This document shows positions 36,711 through 50,148 of a stretch of DNA of 64,000 nt, piece by piece. The position numbers and the translations under genes are program-made. Origin of the DNA: Trichoplax sp. H2 (Eukaryota > Placozoa > Uniplacotomia > Trichoplacea); contig NOWV01000132.1 of assembly GCA_003344405.1 (NCBI GenBank), positions 62,001-126,000 on the forward strand. The letters run 5' to 3'. The first letter of the stretch is position 1, and each line of letters opens with the position of its first letter. The notes below the pieces were generated by a model. It ran no database searches. It saw nothing but the letters and a program-made list of their open reading frames with translations, and had not been told where the DNA came from.

Positions 36711-37220
36711 GGACTAAAGCAAGTTGGTTTTATTTCTCTATAGTGAATAATCTTTTTAATATATAATATATATCTATATATGAGTATATCACTTATATAT
36801 CTATATACGCGTATATATTATGGATACTATATTATATACGACGAGTATATATATATAATTAACCTTGGTTTTAATGATTCTAGTCCAACGTCTATAATAT
36901 GATCATTGATTGAGGCACTATGGACTTGTTACAATTTCCTCTTATTTCGTCTAGCCATATTAGAACAGTATATTGCTTACTGTATACTATCGCACGCGAA
37001 GTATAACGAGCGAGGGATCTATCGTACTTATTAAAAGTCCCTGGTCAGACACCTACCTCTATCTCAGGGACTTGTAATAAAGAACAAATTGTGAAAAGTT
37101 TCAGATCTCGACGCTTACTATATGTTAACATACTGTAAAGGACAGCATTATCCGACCATGGACTCCCCCCTACTGGACTATATTGGGTTTTTCTACTTAA
37201 CGGTAGTGTGGTCCTTTAAG
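36711..37220. other. Intergenic: TA-rich tract grading into GC-richer DNA
   Basis: 36,750-36,870 is dominated by TATATA-type low complexity. After about 36,950 the composition becomes GC-richer, and TACAGTA/TACTGTA words appear as in the 6 kb and 50 kb islands. No gene seen. Confidence 0.45.
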
Positions 37221-37228
37221 TGACTTGC

Positions 37229-37310
37229 TGGTCCTGAACTGGACCATATGACGTCATGGTCTACAGTACTTATCACTGTACTTACAGTGCTGACCAATAC
37301 AGTACTGTAG
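37229..37310. promoter_or_regulatory. Cluster of palindromes including a perfect CRE
   Basis: Within about 80 bases: TGGTCC(N6)GGACCA at 37229-37246; the full CRE octamer TGACGTCA at 37249-37256 inside the palindrome ATGACGTCAT; and inverted CTACAGTAC (37261-37269) and GTACTGTAG (37302-37310) that could form a hairpin. Three adjacent dyads in AT-rich DNA suggest either a regulatory module with CREB/bZIP and nuclear-receptor-like half-sites or part of a repeat family. No gene start lies next to it; Lunapark begins 1.7 kb to the right. Confidence 0.35.
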
Positions 37311-38980
37311 ACGGTAGATGACGTTACCATCGCGGTATGACGTAGACGTCGACAGCAAATTCAAATCTTGAGCCTCCATTTTAACGCCATCGATTTGTTC
37401 AAGAGTGGATATTATTGCCTTTTCCTGGCTGATTCGACAGCATTTTCCTCCTTTTTCCTTGATGATTATGTTGTTGACTTGTTATTTCTACTAGTAGTCG
37501 TGTTAGATTGCTATTTTTACTGGTAAGACCATCGGACTCGATCGATTCAACATGGGTTCCTTTATCGGAATACTCAAGGTAAGTCCGTGCTGAGATTAAC
37601 GGTTGCGTCCAGTCATGATCCATGCTGGATAATGAATTAATCCATCAGCATTATTATTCCATCCACTTTCCATTTAATCTTGATACCTTGATGATGTATG
37701 TATAGCAAGATGTCTTGTGAGTGCTTTAGAAAGTACAATTGACCCATATGCTTGTCTGCGATGATAATGGAAAGAGACGAGAATTGTGGTCGAGATTCTC
37801 TTTGACTCCCTTTTAGTCAACACTTGACTCATTAGACCATTGCGATTGCACCTTGCTGGAAATCGGTAAACGACTTACTAGCTATTGATGCAAGGATATC
37901 CAATTAACCCTTAGTACCTTGGATTGGTATTGGGACTTGTTTTCACGATGGCGATTGTACCTCGCTTGAATGGGTAGATTACTTTTGGATGGATGCTATA
38001 GATATTCTAAGCTTGACCCTTCATTCATGAAGAATGCCTTGCATTCGTCTTCGACTCTATCTAGCCTACTGCAGTGGAGAAAATGGCCTACGACATGGAC
38101 TGTCTCCAATGGATTGATAGAGCATGATAACCAAGGCTTTAAAAAAATGACCACCATTTTAGTCATCATCCTATTTCACCTGCTATCGTTGCAGCCGTAT
38201 CCCTTCCACACCAATGGTTGCTTCAATAACTGTGTTAGTTTAGCGTTGATCGTTATTCTGAGCATTCCATAATATCAATCCTTTTAAATCCATTTCGGAA
38301 TAGATTGAATGCCTCTGCTAGGCTAAGGTAAACCGTTTTGGAATAAGAGTGCAAACCACAAATTGAAAACGTCATTGAAATAACTCCAATTTCAATCATC
38401 ATTCAATTTAATTTTACCATCTCTGGTTCAATAAAATGGCAACTGTATCGCTTTCATCGATGATTGCTTGAATCGTTGTACTGTATATTGAACCTTTTAC
38501 GGGATGGATATCTTTCCCTCGCCTTCAACGAATTCAATCATCTTCAATCTATTTTTGAGTCGATAAAATGAGTTATAAGACTTTTGCATGAGTACATGGT
38601 CTAAAATAATACAACCTATGGATCGAAACCACGAATGAAATAGGCCCAATTTGAAAATGAAAAGGCTAAATCTTTCATCCCTTGTTCAACATAATCGCAG
38701 TAATACAATTTGCTAGCAAATTCATTTTTAATGAACTTGATGGACATATCTTAATAGACGATGAATACTTTTCCACTAGTATCTTGGATCATATTGAAAT
38801 ACAGCTACCATAATGATCAGTGAATTGGTTAAAAAATTCGTAAATTCAACATACAACACAACCATAACCATAATATACTTTTACGTCTTGACCTATCACA
38901 CGCATAGGAGTATTCTCGAATATTGTATCATCTGATCTACTATGTACATGTCTCATTATGTGAGGATCATCTATTAATTA
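37311..38980. other. Intergenic upstream of Lunapark, no supported gene
   Basis: Moderately GC-richer DNA with 74- and 100-codon frames (37399-37623 -, 37970-38272 +) that lack recognisable domains. A first Lunapark exon encoding Met-Gly could lie here but was not identified. Confidence 0.4.
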
Positions 38981-41900
38981 ATGTTGTCTTTATTTTCTAT
39001 CTTTGTAATTTCATCGATACGCTCCTCTCAGAAAAACAAATCGTCCAAAGAGATTCTGGAAGATATTGAGGAGGTAAGTCGTATTACTACCGTCGATCTT
39101 AACCATTCGATAATTATGGATATAGTCAAGGTTAACGTAGCATGATATCGTTATATCCTTTCAATAACAGTTTCATAACATTAATGTTATGCCCTAGTCA
39201 ATAGTAGTATCAAAGTCCGTTATAGTTTCCTACCCTACCGCAAAACTACGCTATTGATCTACGCTACGTTATTAACCAAAGTCGAGATATCATCCAATGT
39301 CTTATTGGAGGATATGCAATCTCAAAGTCTCTCTTTTTACTATTGGATGATAACGAATCATTTAAAACTTGAGTCTTGATGAAAACAGTACTTGCTATCG
39401 CTACATGACGAGAATCATCAACGAAATCTGTCAATATTGAAATAGTGATACACAATTTTTCTATAATTGAACTTTAACTGTAACAACAGCAAGGTAACAA
39501 TCATGCAGTTCATTACTCAGAATTTTCCTAATCAATCACCAATCGCTACACTCACCATTATCACCCATCCAAAATATTTAATTATAACCAACATTGCATC
39601 GATAATTAATAAACAAATTGTAATAATCTAATCCTATCGTTATCATTGTTCCATATATTATTTAGAAAATTAAAAATAATGAATCTACGAAACGCCTTTA
39701 CGATCATCGCTTGAAAAATGTCACTTTCGATTTAGTGGCAGTAGTCCTTCCTTTATATATTACAAGCTTGATTGGATATTACTACCTTTATCTACCGGAA
39801 CAAACTCCAGATAAAATCATTTATTCTCTACCTTTCGCCGTTGTTCCATTCGGGTAAGCAAAACAACAACTTATACATTACTACAGTAGGGCAAGCATTG
39901 GATAACGAAGCAATGTTGCGCAAACTTTACGTTTATTTAGAGACTGATTATACTGTAGCTAGTTCATGCTAACTTTCCTTATGATTACCATTCTAAAGTT
40001 ACTGTTATTCAGTTGTACTTACCTACGAAAAAATAGCTAGATAATTATATTGCAGATACGGCTTACTGCAAGTTACTTGCAATTGAATTGCTTGATTAAG
40101 ATCACTATAGTGCTTATGAATCATAGTTATAAAGATCTACTATACGCAAGTGTTCTTTTTGAATCCACATTATGTATAGGGTTTATGGCATTAAAAAATT
40201 CCTTGAATACTGGTATAAAAAAGCTATTGGTAAATCAAGTAAGTGAAATTGTCGCCTAAGCTAAATACGTCTCAGTCACAGTTAATAGAACTCTCTCCAT
40301 TTCGATATAATGTGTAGTTCTTTCATGACATAATTTAAAAAGCTTATCTATTCTATATATACCTTCTAGTAGCAGGCAATAATACTTTACTGTTGACATC
40401 AGCATAATTTTACACCTTTATTTATCTATTCTAGACCTGACACTAAGAGAATTGCAAGATAGCAAAAAGAAAGTGGTAATGCTGCAATTTGCTAAAAATC
40501 TTATCGAGCTAATCCTTGCCAAATCATATCTCGATTATTGTACTAAAGCTACAGTTAGATTTCTCACCGAAATGCTCTATATCCTATTAAATTTTTACAG
40601 TACAACATAATGAGTGACTGCTTACAATATCTCTATTCATCACTGTAGTTAGAAGAAGTAATGGAAAAGGAGACCTACAAAACTGCTAAAGAAATATTAG
40701 AACGATTCGATCCCGCCTCTAAAAAATTACAGGTATGCCCATAGTATATTTATTCAAAGATGCAATGCTTAAAAATTGCCTTACGGTTTCAAAATTAAAT
40801 AAAATTTTGTGTTTACTTCCTAGATGTTTAATCAAGAAGCTAATAATACAGGTACTACACTGGCTACTAAATAGACATTCAATTGTTTTATTTAACTTTG
40901 ACTTTCATGCTCTTATATCGTCAGCAATAGATAAACTTTGTTGCAATAATTTCTTATGCACCAGATATTAGACGACGAGGGAATGCCGCAACCAAAGCTA
41001 AGAAAAAGCCTGATGATGGTGCTAATAATTCAGTAGTATTAGCCGATGTTGCGCTTAGGCAGCAACAGCAGCTGTTGTACCAGGAAAAAATTATCAAGGA
41101 GCAACATTTGAAACTTCAAAAGCAAAACGACCAAATATCTCAAGGATCGAAACTTTTACAATCTAAAAAATCTAATGATTCTAAAAATACTACATCTACG
41201 TCTGAGAATATTGAAAGCAGCATAAACGCAGCTAATGAAGTCACTGAAACCAATAAAACTAAACAAATCACTCGGAGTGAAGAGACAGTCAAACAAGCCG
41301 AAGGTGATGACGATGATTACTTACTTTTATTACCAGGTACGTTGGTAAGAATTAATTCATTAAATCTCATAAATAGCCCACCGTAATCAAGGTGTATGTA
41401 ATATTAGGTAGATAAACTGAATAATTTGACAAGTAGCCGATTATAGTATGTTTAAACGTTAATTACTGCCTAACTTCAGTATTGTTTACCGGTGTCCTAT
41501 CTTTTTCAATAGGAACTGCTACCGATGGAAACAAAGAACCTGTCTCATATCCAATCTTACCAAAAGATCGTAGCATGACTGATAAGGTAATTTCTTGTTT
41601 AATACGTTTTTATCCACTGTATATGGATGACTAAAAAAGGGTATTTTTTACATTTCCAACAATGCATATATTTAGATTATGGAGTATTTTGTTGGTGATG
41701 GCCCTACCAATCGATACGCTCTAATTTGTAGCAATTGTGCTGGCCACAATGGGATGGCTCTAAAGGAAGAATTCGAATATACAAGTATGAATGTAGAACC
41801 TGTAGATAGTATTACACGGGATTTATTGTAATGATAATATAATTAACATAATACATACTTATGTCTGTTTGATCTGTTTGATGTCTATAATATAACCACC

Positions 41901-42332
41901 ATTTTGCTGATAAATTCATCCCGACATGTAATAGCATTTAGATGTGCTTACTGCCGATACTTAAACCCATCACGAAAAAGAAGGCAGTCAGCACCTCCTT
42001 TAAATGTGTCACTATCAGAATCAGGTACAATAGTATGCTATCAAATGCAATCATTATCGATAATAAAACTATGTTACATGCACGAATAGTACGGCTACTT
42101 CTGACTGATATTTTCTCAACACTTAGTACCTACGTCAACCTTGGCTAGCGATACCAAAAATACTCTTTCAACGCCTTCCTCGAAAAGGAAGGTAATCCAT
42201 ACGAGTACGCCCAAGGTAAAAGAAACAAAACCACCTGATGTCGGGCCGAAAGCAAGTGAATCTACGTCCTTAGCTGCTGTAACGGAAGAAAGTACAATTC
42301 GAAACGAAGATGAAAGTTCCAACGAATCATAA
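38981..42332 (+). CDS. LNPK: Lunapark, ER three-way junction protein
   Basis: Exons in phase: 38981-39073 (or acceptor at 39032 with an earlier first exon), 39666-39853, 40180-40238, 40435-40475, 40649-40732, 40824-40851, 40965-41336, 41513-41586, 41676-41784, 41935-42024, 42127-42332; about 447 residues. Recognised by SSKEILEDIEE, the first membrane segment ending YYYLYLPEQ, the coiled segment EEVMEKETYKTAKEILERFD, PILPKDRSMTDKIMEYFVGD, and the zinc finger: RYALICSNCAGHNGMALKEE followed by FRCAYCRYLNP, with cysteines as two CxxC pairs. Lunapark sits in the ER membrane with both ends cytosolic and stabilises three-way tubule junctions; its finger promotes dimerisation. The tail after the finger is Ser/Thr/acid-rich and ends EDESSNES. 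The family often carries an N-myristoylated Gly2; the ATG at 38981 reads Met-Leu, so the true first exon may be elsewhere. Confidence 0.92.
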
Positions 42333-43872
42333 TAGCCTACTAGAAAGGGTTAAATGCTATCTATAAAAAACTGTGCTTTTCATTATTTAACAGCTAATAC
42401 GAATATATCCTTATATTAGTGCCAGCTCAAGTAAAAGACTAGTAACCTTTCTGATTGTACAGTTCTTTACCAGAAAAAAATAGTAAATTTTATTATTTCT
42501 AAAATTATCACTTTCTTGCCGCTATTATTGAAATGCTACTGCTTCTGTAACATATTCGTATGATAATTGTTAAACCCTCGATAGAATTTAGCTAAGTCCT
42601 ATAATGAACGTACCATAACGATATAATTGTTCTCCTAGTGGAAGTAAATTGAAATTTTTATCGGATTTATTTGATTGGGTACTTTGATCTTTTGTATTTA
42701 AGAACAACTTGGAGTTAATATATTTCACCAGATCCTTAGAAAAAATTATGCACCTTTTTTACCCATATTGTATATCAATAATACCTTATATTTCTAACCT
42801 CTATATTAACTTATTACGTCATTAATAAATACAAGAATGAATTTAACAATTGATTTTATGACTTTACCCAATTTCCAGCTATGTATTGTATATTCGCTAG
42901 AGCATGAAATCGCCCGTTAGATTTAAAGAATATGACGAAACGGTTACAATCTTACAGACTATCTATAGCCACTATTTGGAAATATTTCCCAGATAAATTG
43001 TATAAATTTTAAACATTACTTTTCTTGGTTGTTTCTGATCGATAAAGAGAAAGCCCTTTTAGTCAAGAACTGCAACGAGTTCAGGAAGCAAACAGGTTTA
43101 TTACTCGAGTACTTTGATTCCATGAAACAAGAATACAATTGATGTTCATCATTGCTCTCACAAGCTAAAATCAAGATATCCGCTTTCATTACCGGTACTT
43201 ACAATTAACACCCTAAAGTTACAAGTCAGAAGATATATAGTATATCCTATAGTAGCTGGTGTATACGATTGGCGATATTTAACATATTCGTTTACTCTCA
43301 TGAATTGTATCATAATTACAAAGACATTTAAAAATTATATATGTATGTGAGAAAAACAATGTTGCACACCTATAGAAAATAGTTCTTGTTCAGAGTTTTA
43401 CATATTAGTAATAATAACAGTAAAATATCTTTAAAGTAAATGTGCAATAGCTCAAGATGCAACCTTGATAGTGTGTATACAGTAGTATTGTTATTGGATA
43501 ATAGCTTCGTATCCTATACAACTCCAATCAGGATCATAACTTATTCAATAGTAAATTTATGAAACTTATCAAACACCGCTATCGAAATGCAGCTAGTACT
43601 CGGATTGTTACAGTTGAGTAACAGTAGTAGCCACGCCTAATGAAGTAAATCTGTGGTAATAATAGTAACTAAATTATTATTTGAAAAATTTCAGGAGGCA
43701 ATCGAATGAAAGCATACAGAATTACGATGTTCAAATTATAACCTTTTATTTACACCAAATTAAACTAATGCTATATTACATTATGTGCTAATTTATATCC
43801 GTAACATCTGCAATTTATCTTACATCAATGTCCTTTAATCGATTGGCATAGTGTAGTACGAAATTGTATATC
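42333..43872. other. Convergent 3' region of Lunapark and INO80D-like, no gene seen
   Basis: AT-rich sequence between two convergent stop codons (42332 and 43873). It presumably holds both 3' UTRs. No further exon recognised. Confidence 0.5.
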
Positions 43873-46800
43873 CTATGATCTATTATTTTTAGTGTTGGGT
43901 GACGTATATGAATGTTGTCGATGCTTTGGGTTTAAGGTATTCTTTGAATAATTATCGGAAGTAAAATTGGTCGATTTAAACATTTGATGAGGAGGGGCAA
44001 ATGCAGATGGTGTTATATCGCAAACTGATGTATTATCATTGTCATTTAAATTCGGTGACTGTTGTATAACAGAGCTTTCAAACGAAAAAGTCTGATTTAA
44101 TCCACTATGGACTACATTTCCAGGCGATACAGATGATCCACGAATAAAGTTGGGCGATACATCCTTACCACGAGCACTAGCGATCGTATTTGACCATATT
44201 CCATGGTGAGGTTGAATTGTCTCAGACATCAACGGGTCTATCGCCCCTAATTTCATTACAGAACTGGACGTGATTTCTGGAGACAAATTTCTTGGTGGAT
44301 GCGTTATATTATATTGAGTATTATGCAATGGCGATGGATCTGCAATTTGAGGTGATGTACCGACAGAAGTCATATCATCTTCACTGCCACTATCTTCACG
44401 ATCAGTTGGCGTTTCAACATCAGGAGGTAAGATACGAGCTCCACTATTATTATTATTATTACCTTCCATAGCAACTTCAGCTAATACAGCAGCCACCTCT
44501 TCAGCAGTTACATCATCTATTTCACCATTTTTCCCACTAGCGATATCGCTAGCTATATCGAAAAGCATATCTGTATCCAGAGAATGAAACTCTCCAGGTA
44601 TGTTCATGTTGGATAAAAATTCGGGTAAAACAGGCGATAAACGATTAAAAGAATGAGGTGTAGGAGTTCTCTGTGAAATCAAATCACTTCCACTATCAGA
44701 CAGTCGGGACAGCATGTAAGGGGGGGATTCTCTTTCCGAGGATAATTTAGCCGATTTTTTAGCAAGTTTATTAGACATTTTCGATGACTTCTTCGATTGC
44801 TCTTTTACTTTCAATTTTCGTTTGATACCTCTGGCATCTTGGTTCATTGCTGATCTTGGACCATTATTCAATATCTGCGTAAAAATTGTTGTAGATTCAA
44901 TTACATTTACTTAGTTCTCCATACTTTTCCTATTCAGCTCTTAACAATTTATAATTAATTATGCAAAGTACCGTAATCTTACTATTATACTTTACAATTA
45001 CTGTGATAGACTACAGTCATACCTTCTTTTTTGAATGTTCTTCACATAACGGTTTATCATTTAAAAAATCGAGAGTAGTCTTGGCGCAAGAAATACCACC
45101 AGGGAATTTTGCAGTACACGAGGCAAAAAGGACCTGTTCTTTATCGTATGAAATATCTGTAGTAACATAAACGTTAAAGAGAAATACCAAACAACACACA
45201 ACAAACCTATGTGTAGACCGATTTGCAATTGCATAGTAGATAAAATGGTTAATAAATCAATTTTATTGTTACTGCTACCGCTTATTACAATTGCTGAAAA
45301 GATACGCAGATCACAATATTTTGAATATGGTAATGCATTCTTTGAACATCTAGTTTCTTCATCATCAATGTAACAACAAGTGATGATAACTGATTGACGC
45401 TTAGTAAGCCTAATAAAAAAAAATGAATGTACACTAAGTTGATGGTATTATTTCCCTATTTTATAGTATAACCATCCAACCTTTTTGCATGGTCCTTTTC
45501 GCATAATATTCTGGCAGCTAAATATGGACTTTGTTTAGTTGTTTTCAACAAGAACTTTAGGTAGCGATCCAAGGCTTTAGACTGCCTAGTATTTTGGCTA
45601 GTGAATCGAGCGATCTGGTAGACTTCTCGCCTTAGCTTATCACGTAAACAAGTTTTTCTTCTAGTACGGATACTTTCATAATCTAATTGGCTATCATTTG
45701 CACTACAACGTGAGTATCAAGATAGGATATTTTAAATATCAATTACCCTAAAGCAACTAGAATCATACCTTCATGGCAAAATGTCTATGGAAATAAAATA
45801 ATATGAAGACATTTTAATAATTATTTTTTACCTTGCGTCATCCGTATCCCAATAAGGATCTAAGCAAGACTTTTGCCAATAACGATTGTATTCAATATCT
45901 CCAGCATCAGGTTCGTCAGTGCCAGAGGAAGACAAGTATTCATTGTCGACTAATAATTTTTGAAAATACGTATACATATATATTTATGCATATAAGTGAC
46001 ATTTAATTATAAGCAATGATTGATGGTCGATCAGTACTTTACATTTTCACCAGTAACATTATTAAGCGCTGTACAGATACAGCCGTGCCTAGAGTAAAAC
46101 TATAATACTGTGTAGGTATTATGCAAACCTGATAACAGGATATTACGCATAAATTTCTTTTGATTTCGCCTCATTTCTCGCATTGCTTTGACACTAGGGT
46201 ACTTGACATTAATGGCAATTCGTTTCTTCGCCTTTACTTTCTTCTTTTTTACATTTTGTACAACAGGACGTCGTACCAAAACATTTTTCTCGGATTTCTA
46301 TAAGGCCAATAAGGAATAAAATATTCCAATTAACAGGTAGTAGATGTATTTATTATAGAAGCAACAATCATGTATTAACTAACCGTCTTTAATTTCTTTT
46401 TTGATTCCTTAATTGTAGATTTCGGTAACCCTTTCAGCTTTTTCTTCTTTTCTGCTTTTAATCCTTTCCCATGCTTTATTGCTTTTTCATGCTTTATTCC
46501 TTTTTCATTTTTACGATGATGATGCTGCGGCGACCGATGACGACGATGTTTGCGATGCTTTTCTGCTTTCGCATCTGATTTTTTCAATTTCGTCTTGACG
46601 TTTTTATACTGTGGCTTTATTTCCACTGATGATAGCGATTCCGATTCTGACTCTGATAATACTTCATCACCTTTTCTTTTCCTAGATTTCTTGGGCTTTA
46701 CTCCTAATACTTGTAAATGGCTATTGCAATATCTGTACACGTAAAGATGAAAGAGGTTAGCATTAGAAAAATGCTAGTCTATCAAGTTGGAAAGAACTCA

Positions 46801-47453
46801 GAATATTATCACTTAGCGAAGTCTACTTTAAAAGAAATGCATGCAGTCGTTGTCAAGTAACGACAAATTGTGTAAACAAAAGCAATCTTTTTCGAAAGGA
46901 TTACAAGAAGCGTTCGTACAATCATAACCCTTGTAACTTAAGGCAGTATAATCAGTCTTAATAAAGCATGAATATTAGCTTGCAAATAAATAACTAGATG
47001 ATCGTATATAATATTGTAAGTCGTTTTATTGCATAACAATATTGCTCACTGCTAATAAAATCATAATTTTATAGTTCATTACTCTATGATTGGAGAAAGG
47101 TCGACATTTTTTCATTCTTGATTATATTCTAGAACTGGTGTATCAAGTAATTTCATTTCTATTAACTTGTCAATCCAAACTTACATTCTATCTTCATTCT
47201 CGGGTATAGGATTGGTACATTGTTGACCATTATACTTAGCCATATAAGAACATTGCTTAAAGGGGCAACTTTTATCTTCCAAAACATGACGAATACAGAA
47301 AGCGAAACCATTCAATCTTCGTTGCTTGCATAACTTTTGCGAATAACTACATAATAATTTACCATCTGTCGGTGATGTGTGTATATTCTTGCCTTCATAC
47401 ATGGCACTGTCGTCATCGTCATCCTCGTGTACTTTTGGATTATCGATAGCCAT
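43873..47453 (-). CDS. INO80D: INO80 complex subunit D homologue
   Basis: Exons in transcript order: 47453-47185 (its acceptor may lie at 47461), 46732-46384, 46297-46129, 45949-45832, 45702-45481, 45349-45306, 45156-45023, 44874-43873; all phases agree. The N-terminus matches INO80D closely: MYEGKNIH, LCSYSQKLCKQRRLNGFAFC, IRHVLEDK, PFKQCSYMAKYNGQQCTNPI, YCNSHLQVLG. Cys/His spacing gives two C-C-C-H units here and two more later (ILCEKDHAKRCSKNALPYSKYC then DLH; FASCTAKFPGG then PLCEEHSKKK), the zf-C3Hc3H arrangement. Between them lie Lys/His-rich low complexity and a helical segment. The last exon (333 residues) is mostly disordered with an acidic stretch (GKNGEIDDVTAEEVAAVL). INO80D is an accessory, metazoan-type subunit of the INO80 chromatin remodeller in the nucleus. 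Human INO80D starts at MYEGK, which here is Met at 47402. KANSL2 was considered, but the match to INO80D is much closer. Confidence 0.9.
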
Positions 47454-48505
47454 AAGTTCCTCTATTTGGTGAAGAATAAATAGCCAGATATGTTATCTAT
47501 ACTATCATTTTATGTCACTTTTAGCTGTAGAATATGAAAATGTTATAACTAGTAAAAGGTATGTCGTTTTTGTGTACTGATTACAAGACTGAGACTAGTC
47601 GAAATATCCCGCTTGTGATATTTTGCGCTACTACACTATTACGATGCTGTGAGTTGTTGAATATTGGGTATGTGAATTAAAACACATTATGCAGTCATAA
47701 TTGTCGTCATTCTATATAATAGGGCTCATCTTTGGAATACGCTATCCATTCTTGGCGCTATTTTAAGCGTAGAATTGTGTCTTCATGTCAAATTGATACA
47801 AATTTATCATACTACGTATAGGATAGAAATGTTTGTGTCGTTGCGATGTTTTTGATGTAATTAACGTACAAGTATACAACCTATATCGTGAGAAGAGGTT
47901 AGAAACCTATTAATAATGGTATGAACAAGCCTATTGCTGTACGGTCAATATTTTATTTTATTACGGAGTAGATCTTGATTTGGTATCGTGTACTAGATAT
48001 GGCATGGTATTTTAGAGTGAAATATCAATATGAGATTTGATATTGCTTCTTTGCCTTTAAAAAAAGAATAATCTACTTTGGTAGCCTAAAGTAGCCAACC
48101 ATTAGGTACGTCAACGGTATTTGGCGTGGTAGAAAATAAGAATAGACTATGGAGAAGAGTACATCACTTGGTTTGGAGTTTCATCTGCTTACTTTCAAGG
48201 ATATACAGTATAACAGTTCGATTTATGACTCAAAGTACTGACAATGGCCAACGATTTAGCTTGGATGGATATTTTATTTTGCTAAGAGATGTCTCCAAAT
48301 GATTACATAGCAACGTAAGTTTACTGAATTGATAAACAGAGCACCCTTGTATCATTAATCCATCTTTGATGGACTTTTTCAATGTATGGTAAACTAGTTT
48401 TCCATAAGTAATGAAGTTATGCTGTAACAAAAGTTATTTTCTTTAGAATCAACTCAACAGCAAATGTGTTGTAGAAAAATGAGATCGAATTATGACGGTG
48501 ATTAC

Positions 48506-48596
48506 CATTTTCTTCTTCTGGTGAGTTATCTTCATAATCAGGCGAATCCATGATAGTAGAAGTTGAATTGGGAATAATTTTTGGCTTTTGAGTATC
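48506..48596 (-). other. Possible upstream coding exon of the INO80D-like gene
   Basis: A 91-base segment with AG before it (48598-48597) and GTAATC after it reads SPDYEDNSPEEEN in a frame that joins in phase to an acceptor at 47461, giving ...EEENEELMAIDNPK. The junction would extend the acidic N-terminus, with ATG at 48551 (MDSPDYED) as start. Alternatively it is untranslated or unrelated, since vertebrate INO80D begins at MYEGK. Confidence 0.45.
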
Positions 48597-50145
48597 CTAT
48601 AAAATAATATCGGCCAGTTTGGTAATTGCCAGATCTTTTGTAATTGCTTATAGAAATGGAAAATGAAAATAATTGACTGTTATTCTTAGTAGAAGGAAAG
48701 ATTAATTGTGTAAGAGGTATGATACAGATTTATCATAATAAGTATTGAAATGATATCGATGCAATCAGAACAAAAAAACAGACACAGAGACCAAGACAGA
48801 CTCATTGGCCAATCCATTGAATACATTTCCATCATGTTTTGTCGGTCATTGACTAATTTGTAATTATCCTACAGAATGAACTGTATTGTAAGCTTGATGG
48901 TATTATTATTTGTCGAAGTGAGTCCTGTTGATGATCAAGTGAGCGACAACACTATCTACTATACTAGTGGTTTGAATGCATTGGACGTCTTGTTGAGTAG
49001 CCTGGCAGTAAAAAAGGATATGCCTGAATCTTCTTGGCTACTATTACACTAACATGACGCTTGAAAAGCGTTTGTCAAGTCATTTAGCTGACTCGGATGC
49101 TAGCGATCGACTAGGCTATCCATTTGAACGGGATAGATGGAAAAGTAATGGATCATGATGGACTAGTAGGCCAAATTGTTTTTCGCCTTAGCGAGGTTGC
49201 TTGGATGAATCCCTTGAGGGGTTATGGAAATAGGTCAGTTTACAAGTGTAGCCTGTACAAGTTGGACTTTGACTTGTATTTTCCAACCTAAACTTCTCCA
49301 TGTGACTACAAGATGCTTTTCCTTTTCCTTGGAAGTTAAGCGATGATTTATCCTATGCAAAAGAGGACTGCAATACGTTGGTTATCCAAGCGCTTGACGA
49401 GTCTGTCTCTCTCTCTCTAGACTATTGCCCACCAATCGCGTGGTGGGCAAAACCAATACAGTAAGACCATGACTAAAAACAGCTTGAATCTTTCTCATCA
49501 ATCCATAACAGAAAAGCCAATCAAGACAGTAGCCTTGAAAGTGCTACTACATGGCATAGAAGCAAGCAACAACCCTTAAAGATAGCCAATAAACAACACC
49601 AAGATTTGTCGAGCAAACACAACTGATGGCCATGGACGATGCCATTGAATTGACCAGTGCTCATCCAAGCCGACAGACGGCAATATAACCTATGCTTATG
49701 GAAAAGAAAGCAACAGAAACAGCCAGTGAACGACATGAACTTACCAATCAAGTGATTGAGTGGAAAGAATTAGCACATTGAAGTAAAATAGACACCAGGA
49801 GACATCAATTAGAGAGGAAGAAGACCAGCAGCAGGCTTGAACTTGCTAATGCAGTTTGGCCTAGGAGGGCAAGCGATTGCAATGACTGCGCAAATCAACT
49901 GGATTACTATGGCGATCGAGTGTCTCATTCAGCCGACAAGAGCAGACTGGAAATGAGTCTGTTGTGCGCAGGTGCAGGGCGCTGCGCGTTTCGGCCTTTC
50001 GTTCGACTATCCAATGCCTCATTCAGTAGTATCGACTCGAGTGAAATCCCTTTCGAGTAGGATAAAGTGTAACGACGTGGCTGGGGTAAGCCAGTCACCG
50101 TACCTGGTGGAGCCCCTGATAGGCGATGGCGTCATTATCTAATGT
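48597..50145. other. Intergenic; composition shifts to GC-richer, no gene seen
   Basis: From about 49,000 the DNA is noticeably less AT-rich. It includes a short CT run near 49,405 and a perfect 10-bp inverted repeat, TTGCCCACCA (49425-49434) with TGGTGGGCAA (49441-49450) and a 6-base loop. The word CATTCAGTAGTA appears at about 50,024 as a prelude to the array that follows. The 76-codon minus-strand frame at 49521-49751 has no recognisable domain. Confidence 0.45.
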
Positions 50146-50148
50146 CGC

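Noticed and set aside
37970-38272. 100-codon frame starting Met-Gly
   Set aside because: Considered as a Lunapark first exon because of Met-Gly, but the rest has no Lunapark similarity and there is no phase-matched donor near the start.
43873-47453. Assignment as KANSL2 (NSL complex) instead of INO80D
   Set aside because: Both share the C-C-C-H domain, but MYEGKNIH, KLCKQRRLNG, AKYNGQQCTNPI and SCTAKF...CEEHSKK match INO80D far better.
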